The position numbers and the translations under genes were made by a program. This document shows, piece after piece, positions 1-11,971 of a stretch of 64,000 bases of DNA; the first letter of the stretch is position 1; each line of letters starts with the position of its first letter. The DNA comes from Chloranthus sessilifolius (taxonomy: Eukaryota > Streptophyta > Magnoliopsida > Chloranthales > Chloranthaceae), in assembly GCA_021018995.1 (NCBI GenBank), contig CM037587.1, positions 11,476,866-11,540,865 on the forward strand, written 5' to 3'. The notes beneath the pieces are model-generated. The model ran no database searches and was not told the DNA's origin. It was given only the letters and a program-made list of their open reading frames with translations.

Positions 1-459
1 TACATGTCATCAATCATACATAGATTCAAAGACGAAGATCAAAACATTTTCATATTAAAAACTGAAGACATTTTCAAACTCACAATAGAAACTGAATTCC
101 AAAAGCATTTTCTTATCAAAAGTGAAACTGATCTCGAAGGTATTTTCTTATCAAAACCGAAGCTGATTTCAGAGGCAAACTGAATTCAAAGGCAAACTAA
201 TTTCAAAAGCAAGCTGATTTTAAAAGCAAATTGAATTCAAAGGCAAGCTGATTTAAAAAATAAACTGAATTCAAAGGCAAGCTGATTTCAAAAGCAAACT
301 TATTTCAAAGACATTTTCTTATCAAAACTGAAACTATTTTCAATTCATTTACATGTCTTATCTTGATTTACTGAGTTCGCGTACATTCACTTTCATGTCT
401 TACACATTCTTACATAGTTTCACTTACATGTCTTACACATTCTTACATCACTTACAAAG

Positions 460-860
460 TCGATTCACGGATATCCCGCCGCGCCGGTTCAAATCACGGA
501 TATTTCGTCGTGTCGGCCTTACATATTCTTACATAGCTTCACTTAAATGTCTTACACATTCTTACATAGCTTATAAAGTCGATTCACGGATATCCCGCCG
601 TGCCGGTTCAAATCACAGATATTCCGCCGTGCCGGTCTTACACATTCTTATATAGTGAGTTCGGGGTTTTGGATTCAACATTCGAATTTCAAAGCACGAT
701 ACAAATAACGAATTATAAATAAACTGCCGTAACGGTTTAAATTACGGATATCCCGCCGTACCGGTTCAAATTACGGATATCCCATCGTACTGGTTCAAAT
801 TACGGATATCTCGCCGTACCGATTCAAATTATGGATAACCCGCCGTACCAGTTAAATTAC
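460..860. repeat. Minisatellite, about 29-bp unit, inside LTR D
   Basis: Diverged tandem copies of a unit containing CGGATATCCCGCCGTACCGG followed by TTCAAATT. The cleanest run is about 734-850 with a 29-bp period; looser copies lie at 465-640. The same unit appears reverse-complemented in LTR C (about 57890-58040) and in degenerate form in LTR A (about 61205-61320). The reading frame that crosses it is a by-product of the repeat. Confidence 0.75.
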
Positions 861-999
861 GGTTCTTATGTTCAAATTACAAGTCTTACAGATTCGATTT
901 ACGAAGTTTGATTTGCTTAAATGACTTATACATCTGATTTGCGGAGTTCAATTCATTCACTTGACTTACTGATTTGATTTACTTACTTATAATCCGCCC

Positions 1000-1140
1000 T
1001 AGCGGTCCACGATCCCACGAACAATCAGCCCTAATGGTCCACAAATGTATATAATCCGCCCATAGCGGTCTACAGTATACTTATAATCCGCCCATAGCGG
1101 TCCACAATATACTTATAATATGCCCATAGCGGTTCACTTA
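1000..1140. repeat. Short tandem repeat with TAATCCGCCCATAGCGGTC units
   Basis: Four to five imperfect copies of a unit around ATAATCCGCCCATAGCGGTC, spaced by roughly 32-36 bp. Each copy contains the inverted pair CCGCC...GGCGG-like (CCGC...GCGG), so each could form a small hairpin. It lies within LTR D. Confidence 0.6.
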
Positions 1141-2884
1141 ATGACAAGACTTATTGTTCGGTTCAAATTTAACTTCTGAGTTCGGTTTGCTTACATGACT
1201 TTCAGATTCAATGTTTGGATTCGAAGTCTAATAATAGATTCATATTCGAAGTCATATTCCCCATTCATATCCACAAAGGTTTACATTAATTTCAAATACA
1301 AAGGTTAGATTCAAATACAAAGGTCGAATATGAAATTCAAATACCAAGGTTCATGGCTTTCAATTATTTCAAAGATTTCTAAAGCAAACATTATTTCAAA
1401 ATATCCCAAGTTCTAAACATAGTTTGAGCCAAATCAAAAACATCATAAGAGTCTATGGAATCAAATAAAAATGCAAGTGTATATCGAATTTTCCCCACCT
1501 TAACCTCGAAGTTGCGCGAAGCCAAGTTAAGCCTTATCGATAGATTTTCGCCCTCAAATCTACATCACAAATATATGATGATGTATCAGGGATCAATTCT
1601 AATCACTAATAACCTAGACATATTCAAGCATTTGCTCAAACCGAGGTTGAAATGGACAAATTCGTGCCAATATAGAAATTGATGTAACCTTCCCCCTAAA
1701 TTTTGACCTTTACAAATTTAGATTCATAAGTTGGTCAAAACACAAAAGTTGTAGATATTTTTGTTATCTTTCCAATTCCGTAATAATAGCATCAATCGGA
1801 GGTCGGACCAGAAAGCTATGGTCAAAATACCAAAGCAGTACTTGCGAGCACAACCAAAATCTATTAATCGATTAATTAAAATTCTAAAATCGATCAATCA
1901 ATTTTAAAATCGATTAATCGATTTTCCCAAACTCCACCTTTTTTTAGCCACTGAAAATACCCATTCGATTAATCGATTCCAAATCGATCAATCGAAATTC
2001 AAAATTTGATCAATCGAATTAAATTCGATTAATTGGTTTCATTTCTCGAAAAATCAGTATTTGACCCAGATTATTACTAAATTTTTACCTTTAAAATGGT
2101 TGATTCACAAGCTAGTCAATTCGTGAAAGTTATAGGGCTTGATGTCCTCTTTCCAACACAACAAGAATCACATCAATTAGAGTTTGGCACAAAAAGTTAT
2201 GGTCGAAATACTACGATAGTGTCAGCAAGCTCAAGTAAAATCGATTAATCGATTTTCAAAATCGATCAATCGAAATTTTCTTCGATTGATCGGTTTCGTG
2301 CAGTTCCTCTTGAATTTCTCTTCTGTCAAAAATCGATTAATCGATTTTTTAAATCGATCAATCAATTTTCGCAGTTTCTGAGCACTTCTCGGGTTTGAAC
2401 CTTGAAACCCATTTTTCTTCTTTTTCTTCTTTTAATCCATCATCTATGCATAAGATCTAAACTAAATCATCATACACATCATAGATTTATAAACCCTTAC
2501 CTCAAATCGAATCGTATGATCGATTCCACAGCTTGAATCAAGAGCTAGGATTCCTAGCTTCCAAATCCCCAAATCGCACGTGTTGCCTTTGGAATTAAAT
2601 GCTCACGCACGGCTTCAATCCGCAATCCCACTCACAAATCTTTGCATTTAGGCCTTCCTTTCTCTCTAACCTCTCTCTCCTCATAATCCCTAAAGCACCA
2701 ACCAAAAATTAAAGAGAAATAAGTTCTCTTAGCTTTTAACCTATTTAACCCAATAACATCTTTGGTGTAAAACACATACACCCACAACAGGTGTATATAA
2801 CCTTCTCAAAAGATCTAATACCACACACACGTGTACTTTCACCTTAGACCTAATCTAACATAAGTCATCAAGTTGACTTCCACT

Positions 2885-3645
2885 CAATGTTGTCAAATGG
2901 CTTAAGCGATGCTAAGCGATTTGGCTCAATTTCGCTTAAGCGAATCGCTTAATCGCTTAAGCCATGCCATACTTTTTTTTTTTTTTTCAAAAAAAAAAGT
3001 ATTCAAGTCTCTAGAAGGAAAAAATAGACATTCTTACATTTAAAAAGAAATTTTATATACTAAATTACTAATATTCAAAATTATAACTTTAATTTTGATA
3101 TTGAGTACCAGCAATGTACTCTACACATTCATTTCTAACCCATTGTGGTACATCTCCCCCATTATCTTCATCACTAGCATTGCCGTCGTTACACATTACA
3201 CATTCATTTCTAACCCTTTAAGGCTTTATAACATACTAACATTAATATTACTAAGTTTACAACAATTTAATTCACCAAAAAAAAGGATTACAAAGCATAA
3301 AATAAAATAAAAACTAGACAGGATAGATGAGAGGAGATTGGGAGTAAAGAATGGAGATTAGAGAGGAAGTTGAAGCCAAAATAGTTGTGTGAGGAGTAGA
3401 GAACCCAACCCACCCTTTATAGAGGCAATGAGACCTTAAAAAATAAAAAAAATAAATAAAAAATAAAGTGCTTGGAACATTATGCCATCGCATACTGAGT
3501 ATGCGATCGCATAAGCCATAAAATATGGCTTATGTCATCGCATACTTTTGTATGCTATGGCATAATGTCAAAATCGCATAAGCCATCATGGCTTATACGA
3601 TTTTGTGGCTTAAGATGGCATAAGCGATCGCTTATGACAACAGTG
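2885..3645. mobile_element. Non-autonomous hAT-like DNA transposon, 761 bp
   Basis: The ends are inverted: CAATGTTGTCA at the left and TGACAACAGTG at the right, whose reverse complement is CACTGTTGTCA. They are flanked by an 8-bp target-site duplication, CTTCCACT (2877-2884) and CTTTCACT (3646-3653, one mismatch). The second LTR copy in this window carries the unoccupied site, CTTCCACT running straight into TGATCAAAC at 5813-5829, which fixes both boundaries. An 8-bp duplication and CA...TG ends fit the hAT superfamily. The interior is rich in GCTTAAGCGAT and CGCATA...TATGCG inverted motifs and encodes no transposase. Confidence 0.8.
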
Positions 3646-3727
3646 CTTTCACTTGATCAAACAATTGACCAGATGGACACACATCTCGAGGCACACTATT
3701 TAAATTCAAAATTTTCAGGATGTTGCA

Positions 3728-4385
3728 TTCTTCCCTCTTTATAAAATTTTCGTCCTCGAAAATTGTCAGACTTATTTCCGATAGAATCAGGGTTATTACA
3801 TTCTCCTCCCCTTAAAGGAAATTTCGTCCTCGAAATTCATGACTCGTTTGGCTGCAAATACACATTACCAACCTAAAGTGTATGGCTACTGTTGGTGGTA
3901 TGATATGAATACTGAGGGTACACCACAATGGTCAAACTAAATATTTCACATCAATCCACATAATTTTCACGAATGACTAACAAGATATCCACAACTAAAC
4001 TGAACATTTAGCCACAACGAATTTATCCCTTTATTCGTTAAGCTTGGCAGGCTATTAATACATCCTAGATAATCAGGATTATGAAAATGATAATTAAAAC
4101 CTTCATCCATAACTTACAACCATTTTAGATATTAACCACAACAACCATTATCCATATAGGAAATTAAACCATTCTATAAAATAACCATCCCATAAACATG
4201 GAGGCTATGTAAAGTATGACCCTGCAATTCATTACTATTTGAGCTACAACTATAACCATAAGGAATCCTGCATATATTTATCATATGCCATTCACCTCTA
4301 CAAATGCAATCAATCGTGAAGACAACTTAGTCACAATAGTATGTCCAACTATCAGCAAGATACATCAACAATATCCAAAAGGTAC
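3728..4385 (-). mobile_element. Residual interior of element D
   Basis: Sequence between the LTR ending at 3727 and the second LTR copy. It begins with a polypurine-tract-like segment read on the minus strand, and a second, similar junction motif follows at 3789-3838 (GGTTATTACA, then a C/T-rich tract, then TTTCGTCCTCGAAA). The rest is AT-rich, with no gag, protease or polymerase motifs. The interior is far too short for a complete element, so most of it has been deleted together with the first half of the right LTR. Confidence 0.5.
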
Positions 4386-5894
4386 AACTCTCGATAAAAC
4401 AGATCCAACGCAACAAGAATCACGTCAATCAGAGTTCGGCATAAAAAGTTATGGCCGAAATACTACGGTAGTGTCAGCAAGCTCAGGTAAAATCGGTTAA
4501 TCGATTTTTAAAATCAATCAATCGAAATTTTCTTCGATTGATCAGTTTCGTGAAGTTCCTCTTGAATTTCTCTTCTGTCAAAAATCGATTAATTGATTTT
4601 TAAAATCGATCAATCGATTTTCGCAGTTTCTGAGCACTTCTCGGGTTTGAACCTTGAAACCCATTTTTCTTCTGGATTTACTAAATTGTTAAATCACAAA
4701 AGTTGTAGAGCTTTTTGTTATATTTTCAACGCCTTAAGAATCACATCAATCGGAGGTCGGAGCAAAAAGTTATGGTCAAAATACCAAAGCAGTACTTGCG
4801 AGCACAGTCAAAATCGATTAATCGATCCCTATATCGATTAATCGAAATTCCAAAATCGATCAATCGATTTTAAAATCGGTTAATCGATTTTCCCAAACTC
4901 CACCTTTTTTCAGCCACTGGAAATACCCATTCGATTAATCGATTCTAAATCGATCAATCGAAATTCAAAAATCGATCAATCGATTTAAATTTGATTAATC
5001 GGTTTCGTTTCTCGAAAAATCAGTATTTGACCCAGATTATTACTAAATTTTTACCTTTAAAACGGTTGATTCACAAGTTAGTCAATTCATGAAAGTTATA
5101 GGGCTTGATGTCCTCTTTCCAACAAACAAGAATCAAGTCAATTAGAGTTCGACACAAAAAGTTATGGCCGAAATACTACAGTAGTGTCAGCAAGCTCAGG
5201 TAAAATCGATTAATCGATTTTCAAAATCGATCAATCGAAATTTTCTTCGATTGATCGGTTTCGTGAAGTTCCTCTTGAATTTCTCTTCTGTCAAAAATCA
5301 ATTAATCGATTTTCGCAGTTTCTGAGCACTTCTCGGGTTTGAACCTTGAAACACATTTTTCTTCTTGTAATCTATCATCTATGCATAAGATCTAAACTAA
5401 ATCATCATACACATCATAGATTTATAAACCCCTTACCTCAAATCGAATCGTATGATCGATTCCACAACTTGAATCAAGAGCTAGGGTTCCTAGCTTCCAA
5501 ATCCCCAAATCGCACGCATTGCCTTCGGAATTAAATGCTCACGCACGGCTTCAATCCGCAATCCCACACACAAATCTTTGCATTTATGCCTTCCTTTCTC
5601 TCTAACCTCTCTCTCCTCATAATCCCTAAAGCACCAACCAAAAATCAAAGAGAAATAAGTTCTCTTAGCTTTTAACCTATTTAACCCAATCACATCTTTG
5701 GTGTAAAACACATACACCCACAATAGGTGTATATGACATTCTCAAAAGATCTAACACCACACACACGTGTACTTTCACCTTAGACTTAATCTAACCTAAG
5801 TCATCAAGTTGACTTCCACTTGATCAAACAATTGACCAGATGGGCACACATCTCGAGGTACACTATTTAAATTCGAAAATTTCAGGATGTTACA
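4386..5894 (-). mobile_element. Partial, internally duplicated LTR copy (E)
   Basis: The segment 4676-5820 is a close copy of LTR D from about 1715 to 2884, including the palindrome clusters, but without the hAT-like insertion. The piece at about 4390-4676 is an extra copy of the D segment around 2155-2415, which also occurs in its proper place at about 5113-5355, so the copy carries a tandem duplication of roughly 0.7 kb. It ends in GGATGTTACA at 5894. The usual LTR start (TGTGACRGCCC) is missing, showing truncation. Confidence 0.65.
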
Positions 5895-6963
5895 TAGAAG
5901 CTCAATTATTTTATTCAAATAAAATATTTCATCTCAACCTATAATCTAACCTTTTAAATCAGCAAAATATTTTAAACTCTACATGTCTAATCCTTTTATT
6001 CAAACAAAAAGAAGAAGAAAAGAAAGAGAGTTAACAATCTGAGAACATCATGGCCCATTTTCAAAATAAAAGAAAAAATAAATAAATTTGCTTTGCCTCT
6101 CCTGCCAAGTGTCCCCGACCCCTGGTGATCCGTTTGAGGTGAGCTTGAAATCAATCGCCTGAAATCAAAAGGAAAACATTATTAAATTGAGATTGTGGTG
6201 GCTTCCATCTAAGGAGTCCTCATCTAATAGGCCGGTTGAAAATATTGACATATTATATAAATAGGTTGTATTCAAGTTAGCCCAAACCCGACTCGATCCC
6301 AACCTGGTACCTGTTTGCTACACAATATATAGGTATATCATTTTTTAAATATATCCAGGTCAGGTCCAAAAGTGGATAACAGGTCGGGGTCCAAAACTGA
6401 AAATATAATTAAACCTATGAATCAAGAATGAGTGCAGAAAAAATACATTGACTATAGAAAATACTCAAAATTTCAATTTTACACTAATGATAAGTATAAA
6501 AAGAAATACAAATTTATATAAATATAAATACCAACAGAAGACATAAATATAAAAAGAGATACAAATTTTATCATCATACCCATAGTGTACAAATGTGCTT
6601 GGCCCTCCCGTTCATCACATGCTTCCCCCAAACATGTCAATCTTTTAAGAAAGCAATGGAGTATCCTTGTCTATCCCTGAACTTAAAGAAATTGGTGTGA
6701 ATATGCATTGCAAAGTTTGCATAGAAAATTGTGTTAAAAATATATAGAAAAAAAAATGGAAAATTAAAATATCAGAAAATGTAAATTTTCTCAAATGGGC
6801 ATAGGCCAGCATGTCTTGAAAAAATAGACGACATCAATTGGTTTGTGTGGCAAGGTGACCAGACTGTACGATGGAATTGTAGACAAGAGGATGGTGCATT
6901 AATGTCAGCTTTTTCCATGATTACCAGTTGTACTATATAACCAATTTTTTATTCATTGAAATG
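5895..6963. other. AT-rich spacer, no gene seen
   Basis: No coding region, splice-supported exon or recognisable element was found. Reading frames are short and of random composition. Some purine-rich runs occur around 6010-6080. Confidence 0.5.
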
Positions 6964-7287
6964 TTTTTGGTCGAATCAATCTGGTCCAGTCTAATTCAAC
7001 CAAGCCTAACCTTGCCGATTTGGTCTATACTACCATTTATACGAAGGCAAAAAATTGATAGTTTTTGTGGGCCTTTGTTGTCTCAAAATACATATCAAAA
7101 CTTCCCTCCATTATGGTGTCTCACAAGTCATCTCAATTTTCCCTTCATATAAATGGCAGTATAGGCCAAATCGGCGAGGTAACACTTGGTTCAATTAGAT
7201 TGACCAGATTTGGTTTGACGAAAAAATTGAGATGACTTGTGAGACCAAAATGGAAGAAAGATGTGATATGAATAGTGAGACAACAAA
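6964..7287. repeat. Interlocked inverted repeats (A-B-A'-B' order)
   Basis: Arm A at 6964-7040 is the imperfect reverse complement of 7149-7225 (77 bp each; GCCGATTTGGYCTATACT is shared). Arm B at about 7074-7140 is the imperfect reverse complement of about 7223-7287 (TTGTTGTCTCA..., ...CAAGTCATCTCAATTTT). The order A, B, A', B' prevents a single hairpin and is unlike a simple MITE. The two opposing short reading frames that share the peptide LTSHLNF are by-products of arm B. Confidence 0.75.
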
Positions 7288-9599
7288 GACAGATATAGGT
7301 GTCATCAATCCCTTTCTCCATTCCTTTCAGTCCACACATGTAGATATAGGTGTTGTCCTTTTTTAGTAACTCCCATAACTCTTCTCCCTTGTCATTTGTC
7401 TGTTCTCAGCAAAGTCAAGCCTGGAATTATTTGGTGTCTTTTCCGTCATCTTCTCAAATTCCTATCAGAAACAAGAACAAAAAAAAAGTGTTGATTAATT
7501 GTATATATCTCAACACCTATCAAAAAAACACAAAGTATTAGCACTTTGAGAAAATTTACCTCCTTGTAGAGCAATGAGCTACTTGTGAGAACTCTCAAAA
7601 GCAGCCATGCAAGTCCATTGAACTATAATAAATATGCATTTGCATTTTAATACAAAAAAGAAAGCTTGAGTTCTTGACTTCTTTACTAGATTAGTATTAG
7701 GAATAAATAGAGAATGAGTTTAATAGATCTTGAAACAATTTATTTCTCTCAATGCAGAGGACTACATTTGGCATGTGATTGTCTCTGATAGAGAATGGGT
7801 TTATGCTATAGAATTAAACATAGTAACCAATGCACCAAGTTTAAAATTCAAACCCGTTAGGAACAATCTAAATTCATTTTACAATTTCCAACGAATAAGG
7901 TTAATCCACAAAACTTGAAGTGAAAAGTCGTCAATAGAAATGGAAATGCTATAAAACCAAAGAGTACATCATATATACAAAACAAGTTCCAACAAGTGAC
8001 TTAAAAAAAAAATAGTTCACGAGGACTGGTTTACAAAAAGAACATTTGACACAACTAAAACAAAGAAATCCAATGTTCAAAAAGCTATGTGGTCTGACCA
8101 CATGTGTGCTGGTGACTCATAGCAAAAAGGGGTTCTAGTCACAGTCAGTTCCTCGTAAATAAAACACTTAGATTTCTGCCCACCTCGTGGTCTAACTCTA
8201 CCTAGGCTTAGTCACTCTTGTCTCTAAAGTTCTTGGGTCATAAAAATAATCTTGCATTTCAAGTGCAATTTTAGACTTTGTATTCAAGAAGGTATTCAAA
8301 CATTATAAAACACAGTGTTTCGTCATAGAGCAAGATTAAACCAATAATGAGAAAATAATCCATAAAATTTCAAATGGTCAAATTCCAAATGATCAAAAAT
8401 TCAAGACAGCACATAAGGGTATCTCTCAATCAGGGTTCAAACTCAAATCAATGACTTACTATATCATGTCTTTAGAGATATGATTGTGAAGATCATGGGC
8501 CATGTCGTCTCCTAAGTTCAAACTTACTCTAGGTCTCCTGATGGCTTATTTAGTATCTTACACATGGTCAAGGGGAAGGGGATATGATCACATAGGCGCC
8601 CCTTTTGGGTTGGCCCCTTTGATAGATGGGTTGGTGAGTTGACTCGGCTGTTTCGAAACCTTGCATCTACCTCACGTGTCCAAACTTAAAATAGCCAAAA
8701 CCCAGATTAAATACCAACGATTCCAGACAAATTTTTGTACATTGGAACATATTAATACATAATAGATTGTAACAGACACTTGTGACTGGACTGACAAAGA
8801 TTCTGATTCAGCCTAAATCTAAAAAATAAAATAGGTTAGAGTTAATAAGTTAGCTGTTGGCCTATGCTAATCATCCTTTCATGCTCTAATCCTGAAACTT
8901 GTAGACTTTGATTTAAAAGAATAAAAATATCATTGAATTTCTGAGCAAATTCAGTGTGCTCATATGCTCCTGCAAATATCAATAAACATATAGATGAAAG
9001 TCAGAGTGGATCCAGTTATTACTGATATATAGTCAAAAAAAGAATTTATTACTGATATGAACTAGTTTATATGCTTCTGTGCACATACGGGTCTATCTAG
9101 ATGCATGTGTAAATGCAATACAAATATCTGATTCCCAAATCCTTCTCTGAAGTCTAGAGAACAGCCATGCCAAAATGACAAAACATGGGTTGTGTATGCA
9201 TTGCCAGAAAAAAAATTGTTAGAAAACTACAGAGGAATATCTATAAAAATAATGTCCATTGAGAAGGAAGAAAATATCATCTCGACTCTAAAACCACTTA
9301 CCCTTGCAAAAGAATGCTTTATAGAAGATAAGACATATGCCTCAATCTGGCCTCGATTTGTAATAGATGCCAATTGCATCCCCTGGATGACATAAGGGTT
9401 ATTTTAACTTGCAATAAGCAATAAGTTAGAAGATGCAAATGTAAACATATCATGCATTCACGAAACTACAATAACCAACTAAATTGCAAGTGAAGATATT
9501 CAATAAGAAAGAAATTAATCATCTTTTTTTTTCTCCTAGACAATTATATAAGAAAGCTTAAGCGAAAAAAGAAGAGAATTGCAATTACAATATTCTCAC
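7288..9599. other. Spacer without recognised genes
   Basis: AT-rich sequence with short direct repeats near 7290-7350 (AGATATAGGTGT twice). A stretch at about 8440-8690 with GGCCATGTCGTCTCC and CGAAACC could be a decayed SINE-like repeat, but no tail or target duplication was seen. Nothing coding can be supported. Confidence 0.4.
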
Positions 9600-10463
<864 letters not shown>

Positions 10464-11774
10464 CTGATATTACAAGAATACATAGTTATAAATCAAATGA
10501 TTGATAGATGGTAACATGCATTTAAAAAAAAAAAAAAATCAATAATAATAATAAAAAGTAAAACTAAAAATTAATTAGGTGCAGCTCTAATAATTGATTT
10601 AGGAGAATACTCTGAGGTAGGTGTGCTTTCCTTCATAACTTTCACCTGCAACTGAAATCCCAGAACACTGAACAATAAGCATGGAGACAAATTGATAGCC
10701 TCATTACGAATGTAAAGACGAGATTCACTGCAACCAACATAATTAAATGAAGGGAAAAAAAGTTGACCTTCAAACATGTTTACAGTTGAAGCAAAGAGGA
10801 TAAAGGGCAGGTTTATACAAATTCACTAGAGTATATGAGAGGCAATTAACGAAAAATAATCAAATCAGGGTCTTACAGCAGATTCAACATCAACCAACAG
10901 ACTGCAGCTCAAACTGAGCACATAATATGAGTCAAAATAGCAAGCAAATACTAAAAATCAATCCTCTTACTGCTGACAGACATCACATAGCATAGCATAT
11001 TCAAGTTGCAGTCAGTTAAACCTCAGACAATTGCAGGAAAAATGAGGCAATCGTATACTTCACAATTTTGCCATAGTAATGTGCAATTTTCTTGATGTAA
11101 TTTTTATATGGCTAGAACTTATCAGAATAACTTATGTTATAATATTCAGACTATATTTTCACTGTCGCAAAATTGTTTCATTTAGTTATATATAATGGTC
11201 CCAATATCACTAGATGAAAAAAGAAAATCCATTATTTACCCCAATAATGTTATGATTTGTTTTATTTCGCGTTTGCCTAGGGATGAGTTAAGCTATATAC
11301 TAAGCAATATGTGTGCGCTTTTATGTACTCATTTTTGCTCAATCATCAAGCATAAACATCGGCAAGCACCTAGATTGTTTGTTGGGTACATCACCTAATA
11401 GTCTAACTAATACTACCCTATAGGGGCCTGATAACCTTGTTTTCCCTAATCACCTCCTCCACCATCTAATCAATAAATAAGCAACACATCCACCAAAACT
11501 CAAATTCACAGAAACCTTAAATTCGAGAATTATAGAGAAAATTAAAAATAAAAACTAAAAAAAGAGGGAAAAAAATGTAACAAAAATATCAAAATACATA
11601 ATAATGCCTCATTGCTCATTGCAGACAATGAGCTGACCTGTCTTGTTCGATGTGTAGTCACGCAGGCTTTCAGTCATTCACTGATTTTCATGCACTTTTT
11701 TTTTGTGAAAATTGTATTTTCATGCACTTCAAAGTCTCTATATGCCTTAGGGCCAAGGTCCATTATTCACTGCA
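10464..11774. other. Spacer without recognised genes
   Basis: The minus-strand frame at 10777-10571 was checked as a possible upstream exon of the JmjC fragment but shows no motif I can name. The remainder is AT-rich with short homopolymers. Confidence 0.35.
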
Positions 11775-11971
11775 GGTAATGGCCACTCCCAACTATGTTG
11801 AACCGGATTTCGAGTTCAACCATATTTGCAGCCCTCAAAAAGGGAGAATCTTGACTTTCATGCTCTTTACTTTTTATAGGATGATGTGGCGTCAAAATAC
11901 TCTTATTTCCAAGGGCTGTAGATATGCTTGAACTCGAAATCCAGTTCAACCTAGTTGGATTTGACCATTGC
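11775..11971. mobile_element. MITE, copy 1 of a family with terminal inverted repeats
   Basis: The left arm starts GTAATGGCC and contains AACTATGTTGAACCGGATT. The right arm, reverse-complemented, gives GCAATGGTC and AACTAGGTTGAACTGGATT, so the outer 60 or so bases pair imperfectly. The centre shares GAGAATCTTGACTTTCATG-like sequence with the copy at 32651-32826. The flanks CACTGCAG and CATTACAG match at six of eight positions, which would suit a degraded 8-bp hAT-type duplication, but this is weak. Confidence 0.6.

Larger units (their letters stand above)
1..3727 (-). mobile_element. LTR of a minus-oriented Ty3/gypsy-like element (D), left end outside window
   Basis: AT-rich non-coding sequence that ends in GGATGTTGCA at 3727 and is followed by a polypurine-tract-like interior (on the minus strand AAGAGGGAAGAA then TGCAACATCC). 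This is the layout of a 3' LTR on the minus strand. It shares its internal order with the other LTRs here: short tandem repeats, then the block with TCGGAGNTCGG...AAAGTTATGG, then a cluster of ATCGATTAATCGAT-type palindromes, then GT-rich spacer. A second, rearranged copy lies at about 4390-5894. The left terminus and its target-site duplication are not in the window. It is interrupted by a hAT-like element at 2885-3645. No protein-coding capacity is seen. Confidence 0.7.

Noticed and set aside
9192..9395. Possible exon on the minus strand ending in a GGTAAGT-like donor (QLASITNRGQIEAYVLSS)
   Set aside because: No match to the JmjC protein or any family I can name, and no acceptor that joins it in phase.
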